Of a DNA stretch of 64,000 nucleotides, positions 45,513 to 56,412 are shown piece by piece (the stretch's first letter is position 1; every line of letters starts with the position of its first letter). The position numbers and the translations under genes are program-made. The notes under the pieces were generated by a model. That model was given only the letters and a program-made list of their open reading frames with translations, was not told the DNA's origin and did not search any database. This DNA comes from Pollenia angustigena (lineage: Eukaryota; Arthropoda; Insecta; Diptera; Polleniidae), in assembly GCA_930367215.1 (NCBI GenBank), contig OV884060.1, positions 94,822,151-94,886,150 on the forward strand, written 5' to 3'.

Positions 45513-46431
45513 ATTAAATGAACTTTTTGTTAAAAATAAATGAAAAATAAGTAGACCGGTTTTTAATTGAAGTTTCATTTATTCAATATTACAATTTCAG
45601 TTAATTTTACGTACAGAATATTGTGAGTGTACGGTTTTAGGCGTATTTAAATATTTTACCAGAGTGGGCTTTATATGAGGCCTATAGTAAATTATGCACC
45701 AATCATCACGTACTTTATTAGTGTGAATTCTAGTTATATAACACTGTGAAGTATTAAATTTTATTCTGATAGCATTATCTTGTACGGGTTTAGGCATACT
45801 AAATTGTTTTCAGGGAGTAGGGTTTTATGGGGCCTAAGGTAAATTATGGACCGATCTTCACGAAATTTGACAGCACCATTTCTAGTCCTACAAAACGGTG
45901 ACGTACCAATTTCTATTATGATAGCATTATTTGTTACGGCTTAAGGCGTACTAAACTGTTTTCCGGGAGTTGGGTTTATATAGGGCCTATAGTTAATTAT
46001 GGAACGATCTTTACGAAAATGTATAGTCTTATTTCTAGTCCTATAAAACTGTGATGTACCAAATTTTGTTATGATAACATTATTTTTAACTGTTTTAGGC
46101 GTACTAAACTGTTTTCCGGGAGTAGGGTTTATATGGGGCCTAGGGTAAATTGTGGACCGACCTTCACGAAATTTCACAGTGTCATTGCTTGTGCTATAAA
46201 ACTGTGACACGCCAATTTCTATTATGATAGCCGTGTAGTTACGGTTTTAGGCATACTTAACCCATTTCGTCCCAGCGATTTTTTTTCGAGTAACTTTATA
46301 AAACTTGGTGGTTAATAGATAATTTGGGACTGGAAAACACGAATCTGAAATCCAAATTTTTTTTAGATTTTTTGTTTTTGAGAAAAATGGTGTTCGATTA
46401 ATCGAACATTGGGCACTACCTAGCATTTTTC

Positions 46432-46906
46432 GGCCGTATTCATAACAAAAACTTAGCCACAGTTTGTACACTACGTACAACGAGCTGCTAACTAGAATGC
46501 CGATTAAGCTTAGCAGCTTGTTGGCACAGAGTTAATTCATAAAGAACTTTTCTCCATCTGCCAACTTTTAATAAATCAACTCTGAATTTGTATGATGCCA
46601 CATTGTATTACTCAAAAATGCAACACGTTTTGCATTAATCATCGCTGAATTTGTAATTTTTTCCTTTTTTTGTTTGTATAAAAATTTTAAAATAAATTAA
46701 GTAAAAGACAGTAAATTAAAAAGAAAAAGTCAATTAAAAAAAACCAACAAAATTTTTTTGACATTAAACGGCTGTTTTTCACAAGTTGGCAAACGTTTGG
46801 CAGCTCGTTAACAAGAGTTTAGCAAATCGTTAGCCAGAGTTTGGTTAGTGTATTATGAATAAACTTTTTGCTAAATTTATGCCAAATTTTCATTATGAAT
46901 ACGGCT
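46432..46906. mobile_element. Miniature element with GGCCGTATTCATAA ends
   Basis: GGCCGTATTCATAA at 46432 pairs with TTATGAATACGGCT ending at 46906, with extended imperfect pairing (CTTAGCC / GCTAAA regions). The interior contains several GCTAAC/GTTAGC motifs. The class is uncertain; such ends are seen in PIF-like elements. It sits inside the piggyBac-type element. Confidence 0.55.
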
Positions 46907-47864
46907 GTTGGTTTTTTTGCTCCTATAGATTGTAAATATAGAAAACCTAAATTTTTTATAAACTGAAACTAATTAATTTTATTTACTTAAAGAAAAATAG
47001 AACAAGGCATTTATTAAAATTAAAAATATACAGTTGAACCTCGATTATCTGACTCGCACACGACCGGGATTAGCATTGATAATAAAAAAAAATTGGTTAA
47101 TAGATAAATCGGGTGATTCATCGTGAAGTTTAAATTACAGTATTATTCGGATATAAGAACATCTCATATAAGAACAAAACGCTTTTAAGAAACATTTTCA
47201 AAAACACCATGTCTTTTTTGCGATTTTTCTAACAAAAAAGGTTTCATATAAGAAAAACGCTTATAAGAAAAAAACTGATAAAAGAACATTTTTCTTAAAC
47301 ACCAAAATCACAAAATGTATAGAAAAACAATTTATATAAGAAACTTCTAACGGCAACATAGAATTTATGTAGTTTTCATGGACAACTCTGTTTTCTGGCA
47401 GTTTTACAACAAGAACAAAGTTCTACAAAGTAGAATCTGTGTAGTTATACGTAGTAAGTTACATGCACAAAAGCGTAGATGCCTTGATGCGAAAAGTAGG
47501 TTTACTTTCTTCTTTTGTAAGCGTCACAAGCCGCGTTCGAACAAATGCTGCTGCTGCAAAAAAAGCGTTGCATGTAACTTGAAACGTAGAACCAGTGTTG
47601 CCAATTTAGCCATTTAGTGGCTAGATTTAGCCATTTTTCATCCTGTTTAGCCATTAAAAAATGAGTTTAGCCATAAGCCATTTTTTTAGCCATTTTTCAA
47701 CTTATTTAGCCATACATTTTTTTGCCTTTTTTCTTTTAAAATAATAATTTTCAATTTCTTATAAAAATGTTTTAAAGTAAAATAAACATTTTTAACAATT
47801 CAAACTCATTTTATTTAAATCACAACTTTTACAAATGTTGGAAATCGCTATAAACTATGATGAT

Positions 47865-50757
47865 CAGTGTGACCATATTAGCTTTTTTCGAGCTAAATTT
47901 AGCTTTATTTTTTCCTTTTTAGCTTGAGATATTTCATTTAGCTGTTAGCTTTTTTCAACGATGCATTTAGCTTTTCCTAGCCTTTTTTAATTTCAATTTC
48001 GTGTTTATTTATACTTTAAAATAAATTAAATAGTTTATCCGAATACATAAACTTATGTGTGATTTAGTTAAAAGGGTAATAGTCTGGCAGCGCAGAAAAA
48101 ATCGCTGTTGCAGATTTGATATACATACATAACAGTGCTGCGAGGGGAAGAATACAAAAGATACGCTATTTTCCAAAAAAATTAAGAATTTTTGTCAAAA
48201 GTTACACTTCGAAAAATTTCTTGAATAAACAGTAAATTTATGTGATTTATAAGAACAAAAAACATACATATTTCTATTCCATATTTCAGTGATAATAGCA
48301 AGACCAAAAATCAAAAACGCAAATCTTAGAGTAAGTTTTATGCCTATCAGAGAACCTCAAAATCACTATTTTTCTTGATTTATTCATACGCTAAAATTTA
48401 CATTCATTCTTTGCTTGCAAAACAAATTTCAACGTTGGTAATTTTTACATCCTTTCGTACACATTTCATTTTTGCATTTATTCGTTTTTTATTGAAAGTG
48501 CTTTATTTGCATTTTTGTTGCTCACGCAATATAACACAACTGAGTAAATTCAAAAGAACACATTCTTATACTTTTGTTTACATTAACAACAACAATAAAC
48601 CACTCGATGAGACGCTTTTTCCAAATTAACAACAATAAAAACAACAATAACAAGAATACATTGTACATACCTACTACTACTACTGTACTTTTTAAAATGA
48701 ACCTACATAAATATGTATGTGTGTTTAGTTTCATTTCAATTTTTTTTTCTTTTACTACATAGTTGCTGCTGAATATCTTCATGAGTAATGATTGTTTCAT
48801 TTCAGGCTTTTTTGTTTGTATTTTTTTTTCTTTACCAAAAAAATCATTGTCGTACCGAACACTCAAACATCTTTATTAAAAAACGAAGGTAACGATTGTA
48901 TAAATAACAAAGCACGATGTGCGTTATTTGAATGACTGCAAACCAGCAGCGAATATTTGCGGTTGCGCAAGTTTGACTGTATGACCGTAAGCGAGTGTAT
49001 TTCTTGTCGTTGATTAAATGCGATTTTTTTTCAATCGTATAAAGCTGTTCTCTGATGCCTATGCCTATTGCATAAGAATTTAAAAATAAGGTTTAAGCAT
49101 ACAGTACTTTTCGTTTATAATCACATAGTTGCTAGCAACTTTAGCGATATATTACAATTTATCTGTTTTTTCTGCCGTTATAAGTAAATTAACCATAAAG
49201 GATTTACGTGATAGTCCATTTAGCGATGAAAGCATATTTGCCACATACTTATTTCATCTATAAGCAGGCATCAAAAGCAAAAGTAAATCGAATTATGGGC
49301 GTTATAGTTACATTAGCTAAACGTTCTACGTTCTTTTTAATTTTCGAAGACTCAAACCATTAAAAGAACTAAGAATTAAATCGTCTATTTTTTTATCATA
49401 AAAAAAATTAGTTTTTGGCTTGGTATCAGGGAAAAATATCTTGTTTGGCCTTCGTATGAGTGTTGTTGTCGTTGTCGAAATATAGGCGTTTTTAAAAGTT
49501 GGTATTATGATTGACGCAAACGACATATGTACGGCGAACAATGTGTTTTACATTGTCGTTGTCGTGATTTCGAATTTCAAACGGCTACGACTTCGATCAC
49601 GACAACGACTTCCGTCCACAATTTTTTGAAAATTTCTGATAGTAAAAATTTTAATAGTTAAGTTATGTTCATACCTATTAAATAATTGGCGTCTCTTTAT
49701 TTATTTATTTGCTTTTGCAAAACGCTAAGCTAGATCAGACATCATTAAACAGTTTCTTAATTACATTATACAATTGAAGCACAGCCGCGAATAACGTTTT
49801 AAGTTACTCAGGAGAACAAAAAAAAAAAACGTTTTTAACAGGCAAGATTATAAATTTTTTATTTTTGTTTTTAGATTATTAAAAATAATGATAATAAAAA
49901 TTTTTATGCAAAATATCAACAAATTTAAAATTTAAATTACATGCAAATTTACAGTTTATAACCTTTTTTTAGTGGAAAAACGTTTCATATCCACAATCAC
50001 GATGTCATTTTAAAGTTCTTCCACTACACAACGCATCATGACTGGTGGCTTTTAAAATGTTATTCCAAGTTTAAAACCATTTACTTTGCATCATTTTTAA
50101 GTAACTTACAACGTTTTTCCACCAACTGACTCTTTGTACGTCCTTTTTAAAGGCTTTAAGGTGCATAATTTTGGGTGATTTGAGGTTTAAACAGTGTACG
50201 AGAGTAATGTTAACGGTTATCTGCAAAAAACAGTTTTTGCAAAAAGTGGCTTTTACAACGTTATTCGCGGCTGGGCTTCAATTATTTTCTTACAAATATA
50301 GTGAAGCAAATCCATAGAAATTTGTTAAAAACCGTAAAATAAATTCAAACACATTAACAACACTTCTTATATCTTAAACATATTTTGTATATTTTTAACG
50401 TATGGCAATACTATGAATTAAAATAAAACTCACTTTAATTTTGTACTTAAAAAGGTTCACACGTGTTTTTATATTCGGTACAACAAGTCAGTAATTAAGG
50501 TGGAAATTCCAACAAAATTGTTAAAAATATATCTAAAGTTTGATTTTTTTTTCGTTTATTTATATAATTATTCTCAGCTATAGTTACATAAGTAATACTT
50601 AATCTATGAAAAATATCAAAATATTTAAAAGTTACTAAAAGAAGCTATAAAAAAAAATTAGCTTTATTTTTTGGCTTTAAATTTCCTTCTTTAGCTTTTT
50701 TAAGCTCTATTTCAAACATGATTTAGCTTTATATTTTTAAAAAATCTGGTCACACTG
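47865..50757. mobile_element. Second hAT element nested in the first
   Basis: Starts CAGTGTGACCATATTAGC and ends TCTGGTCACACTG. The flanking 8-bp ATGATGAT is exact (47857-47864, 50758-50765). Its subterminal arrays use a different motif, TTTAGCTTTT. The interior is AT-rich with AAC/ACA microsatellites (about 48585-48680) and a nested miniature element at 49772-50283. No transposase recognised. Confidence 0.88.
49772..50283. mobile_element. Miniature element with CAGCCGCGAATAACGTT arms
   Basis: AATTGAAGCACAGCCGCGAA (49772) pairs with TTCGCGGCTGGGCTTCAATT (ending 50283), one mismatch in about 28 bp. Inside, 'gtggctttt' and 'acaacgttt' segments recur. The class is unknown. It is the innermost layer of the nested stack. 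Confidence 0.7.
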
Positions 50758-51002
50758 ATGATGATGAAACATCTTTCAAAATAAAGCAATAGTAGTCCAA
50801 TATTAAATTTATAAAATAGATCAATAGATGCAAGTATTTCAATAAATTTTTTAGAAATTTCAGAATGGACTATATAGTTGCTCTCAGTTGCATGGTCTTA
50901 TGATGAAGTAGAGAGGGTATTTACCCAAGTAAACATCGTTTAAAGTAATTTGAGAAAAAGGATACATAAGAAACCGTTAATTCGATTTTATCAATAAAAT
51001 AT

Positions 51003-51240
51003 TTATACCAGCACCACAATAGTGGAGAGGGTACGATGCATTTGTGCTGATGTTTGTAACACCTTAAAATAATGGTTCTTAGCCCACCTTTACGTATACC
51101 GATTGACTCAGAATCACTTTCTGAGTCGAATTAACGATGTTTGTCCTGCTGCCTGTTTTGGAGTTTATTTGATAAAATTTGGTACATAGGTTATAATGTG
51201 GTGTTGACCGACTATACTTTCTTACTTGTTTTTATTGTAG
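51003..51240 (+). repeat. DINE/Helentron-like fragment
   Basis: 'accagcaccacaatagtgga' resembles the head block of fly DINE-like elements. The palindromic GACTCAGAATCACTTTCTGAGTC region (about 51109-51131, stem GACTCAGAA/TTCTGAGTC) is the conserved hairpin sequence often seen in such repeats. No central tandem array. It lies inside the outer hAT element. Confidence 0.4.
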
Positions 51241-51745
51241 ATCTGGAATGAAAAGGTTGGGTCGCTATTATGATTTACCTTCAAATTATTAAAAACTAAT
51301 ACGCCCGAGTGATTCCTATGAGATGAACAATAACGACATCGAATTTATCGATGATTTAATTTTTTAAATATCTATCAAAATATTAATTTACGTTTATTCT
51401 TATTTAACAAATGGATCTTACACAGAAAAAATTATTGCCGAATTATTTTCAAACAAACGCTTGTTTGAAAATTTTTTTTTGATTTCTACAAATTTTTTTA
51501 CTGATTCAATTAATATTTTTGTTTGATTTTTTTTACCAACAAAAATTTTGACAACTATTGAAAAATATAATATACCCGTTATTGGTTTCAAGTTTTCATA
51601 ACTTTTGTATGAAATATTTAACGCTCCTTAATGTTGTGGTTTTTTGCATTTTTTTATTTGATCGTAAGCAACAATTCTTTATGTGAAATATAAGAACTAC
51701 AACAAATAACATATGCAGTCTATTTTTCGACGCTTTAAAAAAGTA

Positions 51746-52965
51746 CACACAGAAAAAACAGATTCGTGATCACAACCGAATTTGGCGCCAATCGAATTTC
51801 GTCGGTTGCATGTACTATCACATAATTCGGTTCCAATAACTGAAAATTTCGTTGCTTAGCATAATAGGTTTGATAGCAACATTTGAATTTTAGTACACTA
51901 TCAGTCATAACAACAGATATTGTTAGTTGTTAGTATGATTATTAGAAACAAAATTGTGCTTATACCGGAATAAATGATAGGTGCAACCGAATTAACACAT
52001 AATTGGTGTTCATAACAAGAGATTTGATTGTCGTTATCAATATATTTTTTTAACCGGTCAAATGTAGCCCATAAGGGGCAAGGACTTGTCCAAAGGTAAT
52101 CTCAATGAATGAAAAAATGGGTTATTTGCTTGCATTACAAAGGGGAAGTCTTAAAACTACTCCATGGTATACTCCAGAGGATTAGCTTTGAAATCGTTTC
52201 AAACGAAAACATGTCGTTAAAAAACGAAGACATGTCGTTTCACTGCAAACTCTTTTTAATAATGACATGGTCCATACTTGCACTACATTGGACCAGTCCA
52301 GGATCAAAATGGATCATGAAGTCCAATATAATTTGTAGGGTATAAAAAATAACACATACATTCATACATACATATGTATGTACGTGTATATGTTTATACC
52401 TATAAGAATACGTAAATTACTTACCTCTATTTATTAAGTTTTTTACATTTTCCATTTTTGACCGCAAATATATTTTTTAAATATAATATTAAAAATTAAT
52501 TTAATCTATCAAATGTTTTGACAGAAAATTGAGTAAGCAATTGGGGCTTTTAACTATTTTTTGGTTGTGAATTCCGAATAATTATATTTTCATTTGTTGT
52601 ACTCGAATTGAATCTATTCCAACAATCAATAATTAGCTGCAATAAACGAATAATCATTTATTTTACAAAATTTATTGACGAAAGCAAATTATTGATTGCA
52701 ATGACCAATATTCAGTATTGCCCTATATTAAATTCGGTTGTGATTCTAACCATGTGTACTAATTTTTAGAACTTAATTAAATTAGTTATCATAACTAATA
52801 AAGGAATTGAATGAATCATATTTCAGTTGGAACATCATTTTTATAATCAAGAGAATTAAAAATCAGTTAGAACTATACATTTTTAATAGTTGCAATAAAA
52901 AATCATGTTACTTGATCAATATTTTATTACTGCAACCGTTTCCCAACCAATTTGTTTTCTGTGTG
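51746..52965. mobile_element. Nested element with CACACAGAAAA ends
   Basis: CACACAGAAAA at 51746 pairs with TTTTCTGTGTG ending at 52965. 'cacaaccgaattt' near the left end and 'aaattcggttgtgattct' near the right form a second inverted pair. It contains the dispersed segment 52066-52335. Target duplication not clear. Confidence 0.5.
52066..52335 (+). repeat. Dispersed repeat related (inverted) to 14800-15000
   Basis: Shares 'ttaaaactactccatggtat', 'aacatgtcgttaaaaa'-like segments and 'gacatggtccat' with the reverse complement of the region around 14810-14990, with moderate divergence. Confidence 0.55.
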
Positions 52966-53848
52966 CAGCAATAAGAAAAATGATAAAATAGAGTGACAAG
53001 GTTTGTAGTAAAAAAACAACAAAAACAATAGCAGGTAAAAAAAAAACGTTTCACTCTTTTTCAACAATAGAAACAACAACAAGAAACAAAATAAATTGTT
53101 GGCTGGTTTCAAAGTTGGCAAAAAAAAAAACAAAATCCCGTATTAAATTTTTTCAAACTGTTTACTTAAATACATCAAATACAAAAATAGAATGATGACC
53201 AAAAACATATCGAGTCGGTCTGCCGCCGTTTTTGGTTACATTTCTTCTTCTTTTGCAAAGGAAAGGATACAGCAACAGTGAGTGATGAAGAAAAACATTG
53301 TGTGTATAAATAAGACATCGTTCCAAAATTATCCAAACAAAAAATGTTGTGTGCTCGTCATTGATTGTGCAAAAACTTTTTTGTTTGATTCAGTAAAATT
53401 ATTTGTTTGAAATTTGTATGAATTTCAGAAAACTTTTTGTTTGATTCAGTTAAATTATTTGTTTGAAAAAATCTGTGTTTTTTTCAATCAACAAAATAGG
53501 ACCAATTTCAGACAAAAAATTGTTTGGTTCTACAAATTTTTTGTTTGAATTGGAAAAATAATTTTTTCTGTTATAACTTTCAATTTCATCGTTAACCACT
53601 TTAAATGAATTATTTCTGTTTTGTTATTGAATTTTAATGTGTTTTTATTTAAAAAAAAGCTTTTAGCCATTTTTTGCCCATTTGTAGCCATTTCTTTCCG
53701 TAAATTTAGCCATTTTTGGTCACCAAGTTTTGGCAACACTGCGTAGAACGCAAGTAAGGTTATAAAAGCATGCGCTGCGTGGAGGCGAAAACGCGTGTTG
53801 TGGACCTTCAGCTTTAGTTTTAGTTTTAGTTTTTTTGTCAATAAAAAC

Positions 53849-53985
53849 AAAAGTTAAAATTTTAAAAGAAATACAAAACGGTATAAAAAAAAGCGAAATT
53901 GCAAACAATATAATATTGGACTTTCAACGTTATCTAAAATAGTGAAAAACTCAAAAGACATAGACAATAATTATTTAAAAGTTAG
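53849..53985 (+). pseudogene. pogo/Tigger transposase N-terminal remnant
   Basis: The plus strand encodes VKILKEIQNGIKKSEIANN and, after a one-base frame change, STLSKIVKNSKDIDN. This is the first helix-turn-helix of the CENP-B-type DNA-binding domain in pogo/Tigger transposases. A stop follows if the first frame is kept. The rest of the transposase (DDE domain) is absent. The upstream 'cagctttagttttagttttag' is a short hexamer repeat. Confidence 0.6.
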
Positions 53986-54005
53986 AAACGTTAACATGGG
54001 TTCTT

Positions 54006-54125
54006 CACCGGACAATTTTTTGTCATACCAAACGTCAAAGTCCATATAAAAAAACTTTGAAATTTTTGTCAGCGTTTTTTTTTTTATAAAGTTTGGAGTT
54101 TATTATAACAAAAAATTGTCAGGTG
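54006..54125. mobile_element. 120-bp miniature element
   Basis: CACCGGACAATTTTTTGT at 54006 pairs with ACAAAAAATTGTCAGGTG ending at 54125 (one mismatch). It lies in the right arm of the pogo-type element. Non-coding. Confidence 0.6.
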
Positions 54126-54654
54126 ATGACCCTTTGTAACAAAAAAAGAGACAGAAAACCAAAATATGAAAGTCTTATGGCCATAACATTTATATAAGAA
54201 ATAAGTTTCTTATATAAAATAGTTGTATATAAGAAAGAAACGCTTATAAGAAACTTTTTTCCTGGATTTTTTAAGTTTCTTATATCCGATAAATACTGTA
54301 TAATGTAAAATAAAACACATAAATTTGAAAGAATAATTTATGGCATTAACTGTATGAAAATGATATCATGGAAATGTTGGCCATGACTTCGTCTGAGTTG
54401 GTCCATTCGTAAGGTCCAATTTCGGGTGATTCATTCGGGCATAGCAACAGGTATCTCAGAGTCAGAGACAGACAGTCATTACATATCCCCAGAGAAATGA
54501 TCTAAGGTGTGATATCGCAAGATCTAGGTGGCAAATTTACCACAGAAAAACAATAAATTAAGTGCTCACTAAAATGTATGGCTCGTAGCGCCGTCTTGTT
54601 AAAACCAGAACTCACCAAAACCATGCGCTTGATTTTCAAGTTGCTATACTGGTG

Positions 54655-55297
54655 CTGTTCAATTTACCATTTTGGCGGAAATAGCATTTGCATTTGGTGT
54701 CGGTGATAATTTCTCTCGATTTATATTGAGTTTTATCAGAGGTCGCACTATACGAGTTGTTTTAGATAGGCTTTCGTCAAACGAGTTCAAAATTTATTCA
54801 ACGGTGCCGCAAGGCTCCGTTCTTTCTCCTACTATTTATATTTCTTATTTTTCTAAATGACCTCCTATGTCAAACTTCCAACGCTATCTACTCTTTTGCA
54901 AATGACAGCAACCTTTGTCATTCGTAATCATTTGATTATAGGCCAAGCGTATCCGATGTTGGTGCTATGCTTCAGAACATGAATGATACGCTTGGCCGAG
55001 ACCGAAACCCGTACGTTTGTTTTTTCTCAGACCCCATCCTTTTGTGGTCGATTCGCCGGTAAATCGTACAATGCATTACAGGGAAAATTCGTTTTTTTGA
55101 CGGACTATTCGTATGTGGAATAACCTTCCTGCTGAGGTCTTCCCTCTCACTGTCACCATGAAGAAATTCAAGTCGAATGTTCACAGGCACTACTATCTCT
55201 TCTCTCCTTTCCATAACCTATTTTCCTAGTTCCATTCCAATGCAATGCATTAGTAGGGGTTATCCCCTGAGTGCTGCTCCTAACAACAACAAAAAGT
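54655..55297 (+). pseudogene. Fragment of a non-LTR reverse transcriptase (3' end)
   Basis: Encodes FIRGRTIRVVLDRLSSN and VPQGSVLSPTIYIS (RT palm), then after a frame change a YADD-region remnant with the second acidic residue lost (SFANDSNLCHS). An internal deletion joins this to the C-terminus (MWNNLPAEVFPLTVTMKKFK) and a short untranslated tail ending in AACAACAACAAAAA. LPAEVFP-type C-termini are common in several non-LTR groups, so I cannot name the clade. Dead. Confidence 0.65.
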
Positions 55298-55984
55298 ATG
55301 GTGTGAGGTTACCATTGACGGTAACATTCTGATTTTACTCAATTTTAAAAAAAATTTGGACCAATGATTACACTCTCAGCTAAAGCTGTAGTAGGCCGAT
55401 TATGCGCACCGAAAGTTCCTCGAATCGCATGAAAAACCTTTCTCACAGAACGGTGATTGTTCGAAAAATCGAACATTGCTTTTTAAAGTCAAATAACAAA
55501 AACACAATTGAAAAACATGGAAATGTTTTTGCTGTTGTTGAAAGTTTAATCGTTTTTCAATGGAACTGCATTTTCACTTTTAATTTTTTTATATTTTATA
55601 CAAAGTTTTCAGTTTTTAAAATTATGCTAAAATTAATATTTTTTCTTCCCCTTGTTAAACAAGGGAGGGGTGAAGTGGAAAAGAACTTTTATTTTTATAT
55701 TTGTAACTAACCTCTTACAATAAATATATAATTGTTTAAAAAAATTAGTTCTTTCTCTTGCCTAAAAAGAGTAAAAAAACAAGTAAGAGTGCTATATTCG
55801 GCTGTGCCGAATCTTATATACCCTTCACCATTGTGCGAGCAGAATACAGAGCAACTAGACAAAAACTAAATAATGTTTACATATACATACATATTTGCAA
55901 TACCTCAAACTTCATTATAAATAAAATTTAAAAAGCGAAAACTGGTAAATATTTTTTTTAAATCTTTTTTAGAACATAAAAAAA

Positions 55985-56090
55985 ATAAAAATATTAAAAA
56001 AAAAATTTTCTTTTTAAAAAACCAAGAATCGAACCGGGAACTCTCAGTTTCTAACAAACCCCCTAGACAACTGAACCATGAAGGAACGAT
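55985..56090 (-). repeat. tRNA-derived SINE-like sequence
   Basis: On the minus strand: A-box-like TGGTTCAGTTGTCTAGG, then a B-box GGTTCGATTCT about 40 nt later, followed by an A-rich tail (about 56015-55980). This is a better fit to Pol III box consensus than the sequence at 2716-2790, and a different tRNA ancestor is likely. Confidence 0.5.
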
Positions 56091-56391
56091 AATCGAATAT
56101 CATTAAAATGAAATATGGCACGTTGACTGTTCACAAAATTCAACAAAGTTTTGTTGTAATTACTTCTGATGTTTTTGTTCACCACAAAGTTGGGAAATAT
56201 ATTCACCAAAATAGTTTGCGCCATGTATGTGTGTTTGTTTGTTTTCTTTTATCTTTTTTGGCGAGTTTTTAAGTAGCAAAAAACACAAAAATTCCTAGTT
56301 TCTATTTGTAAAAATATTTTCGTTAAATAGATAAAATAATAAAGAAGGGTGATAACGAAAATCATATTGGGCATTATGTAAGCAATTGAAA

Positions 56392-56412
56392 GGGGGGGGG
56401 GGGGGGGGGGGG
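56392..56412. repeat. G21 homopolymer
   Basis: Twenty-one consecutive G, exceptional in this AT-rich sequence. The flanks are parts of the DINE-like repeat. The exact length is prone to sequencing error. Confidence 0.9.

Larger units (their letters stand above)
51422..53571. mobile_element. Element with ACAGAAAAAATTATT ends
   Basis: ACAGAAAAAATTATT at 51422 pairs with AATAATTTTTTCTGT ending at 53571 (15 bp perfect). 'gtttgatt' and 'ttgtttga' motifs are abundant near both ends (51455-51530, 53385-53560). Target duplication unclear. Another element (51746-52965) is nested inside. Confidence 0.55.
47593..53741. mobile_element. hAT element (non-autonomous) nested in the pogo-type element
   Basis: Starts CAGTGTTGCCAATTTAGCC and ends TTTTGGCAACACTG. 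The 8-bp flank CGTAGAAC is exact on both sides (47585-47592, 53742-53749). Both subterminal regions carry TTTAGCCATTT arrays. The 6.1-kb length is mostly later nested elements. No transposase recognised. Confidence 0.9.
47138..54298 (+). mobile_element. pogo/Tc1-type element nested in the piggyBac-type element
   Basis: Left end CAGTATTATTCGGATATAAG, right end CTTATATCCGATAAATACTG (inverted repeats with one indel-level difference), both flanked by TA (47136-47137 and 54299-54300). Subterminal regions carry many TATAAGAAA motifs in both orientations. A remnant of a CENP-B/Tigger-like N-terminal helix-turn-helix lies at 53849-53985, matching a pogo origin. Excluding the hAT element at 47593-53741 leaves about 1.0 kb. 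Confidence 0.8.
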
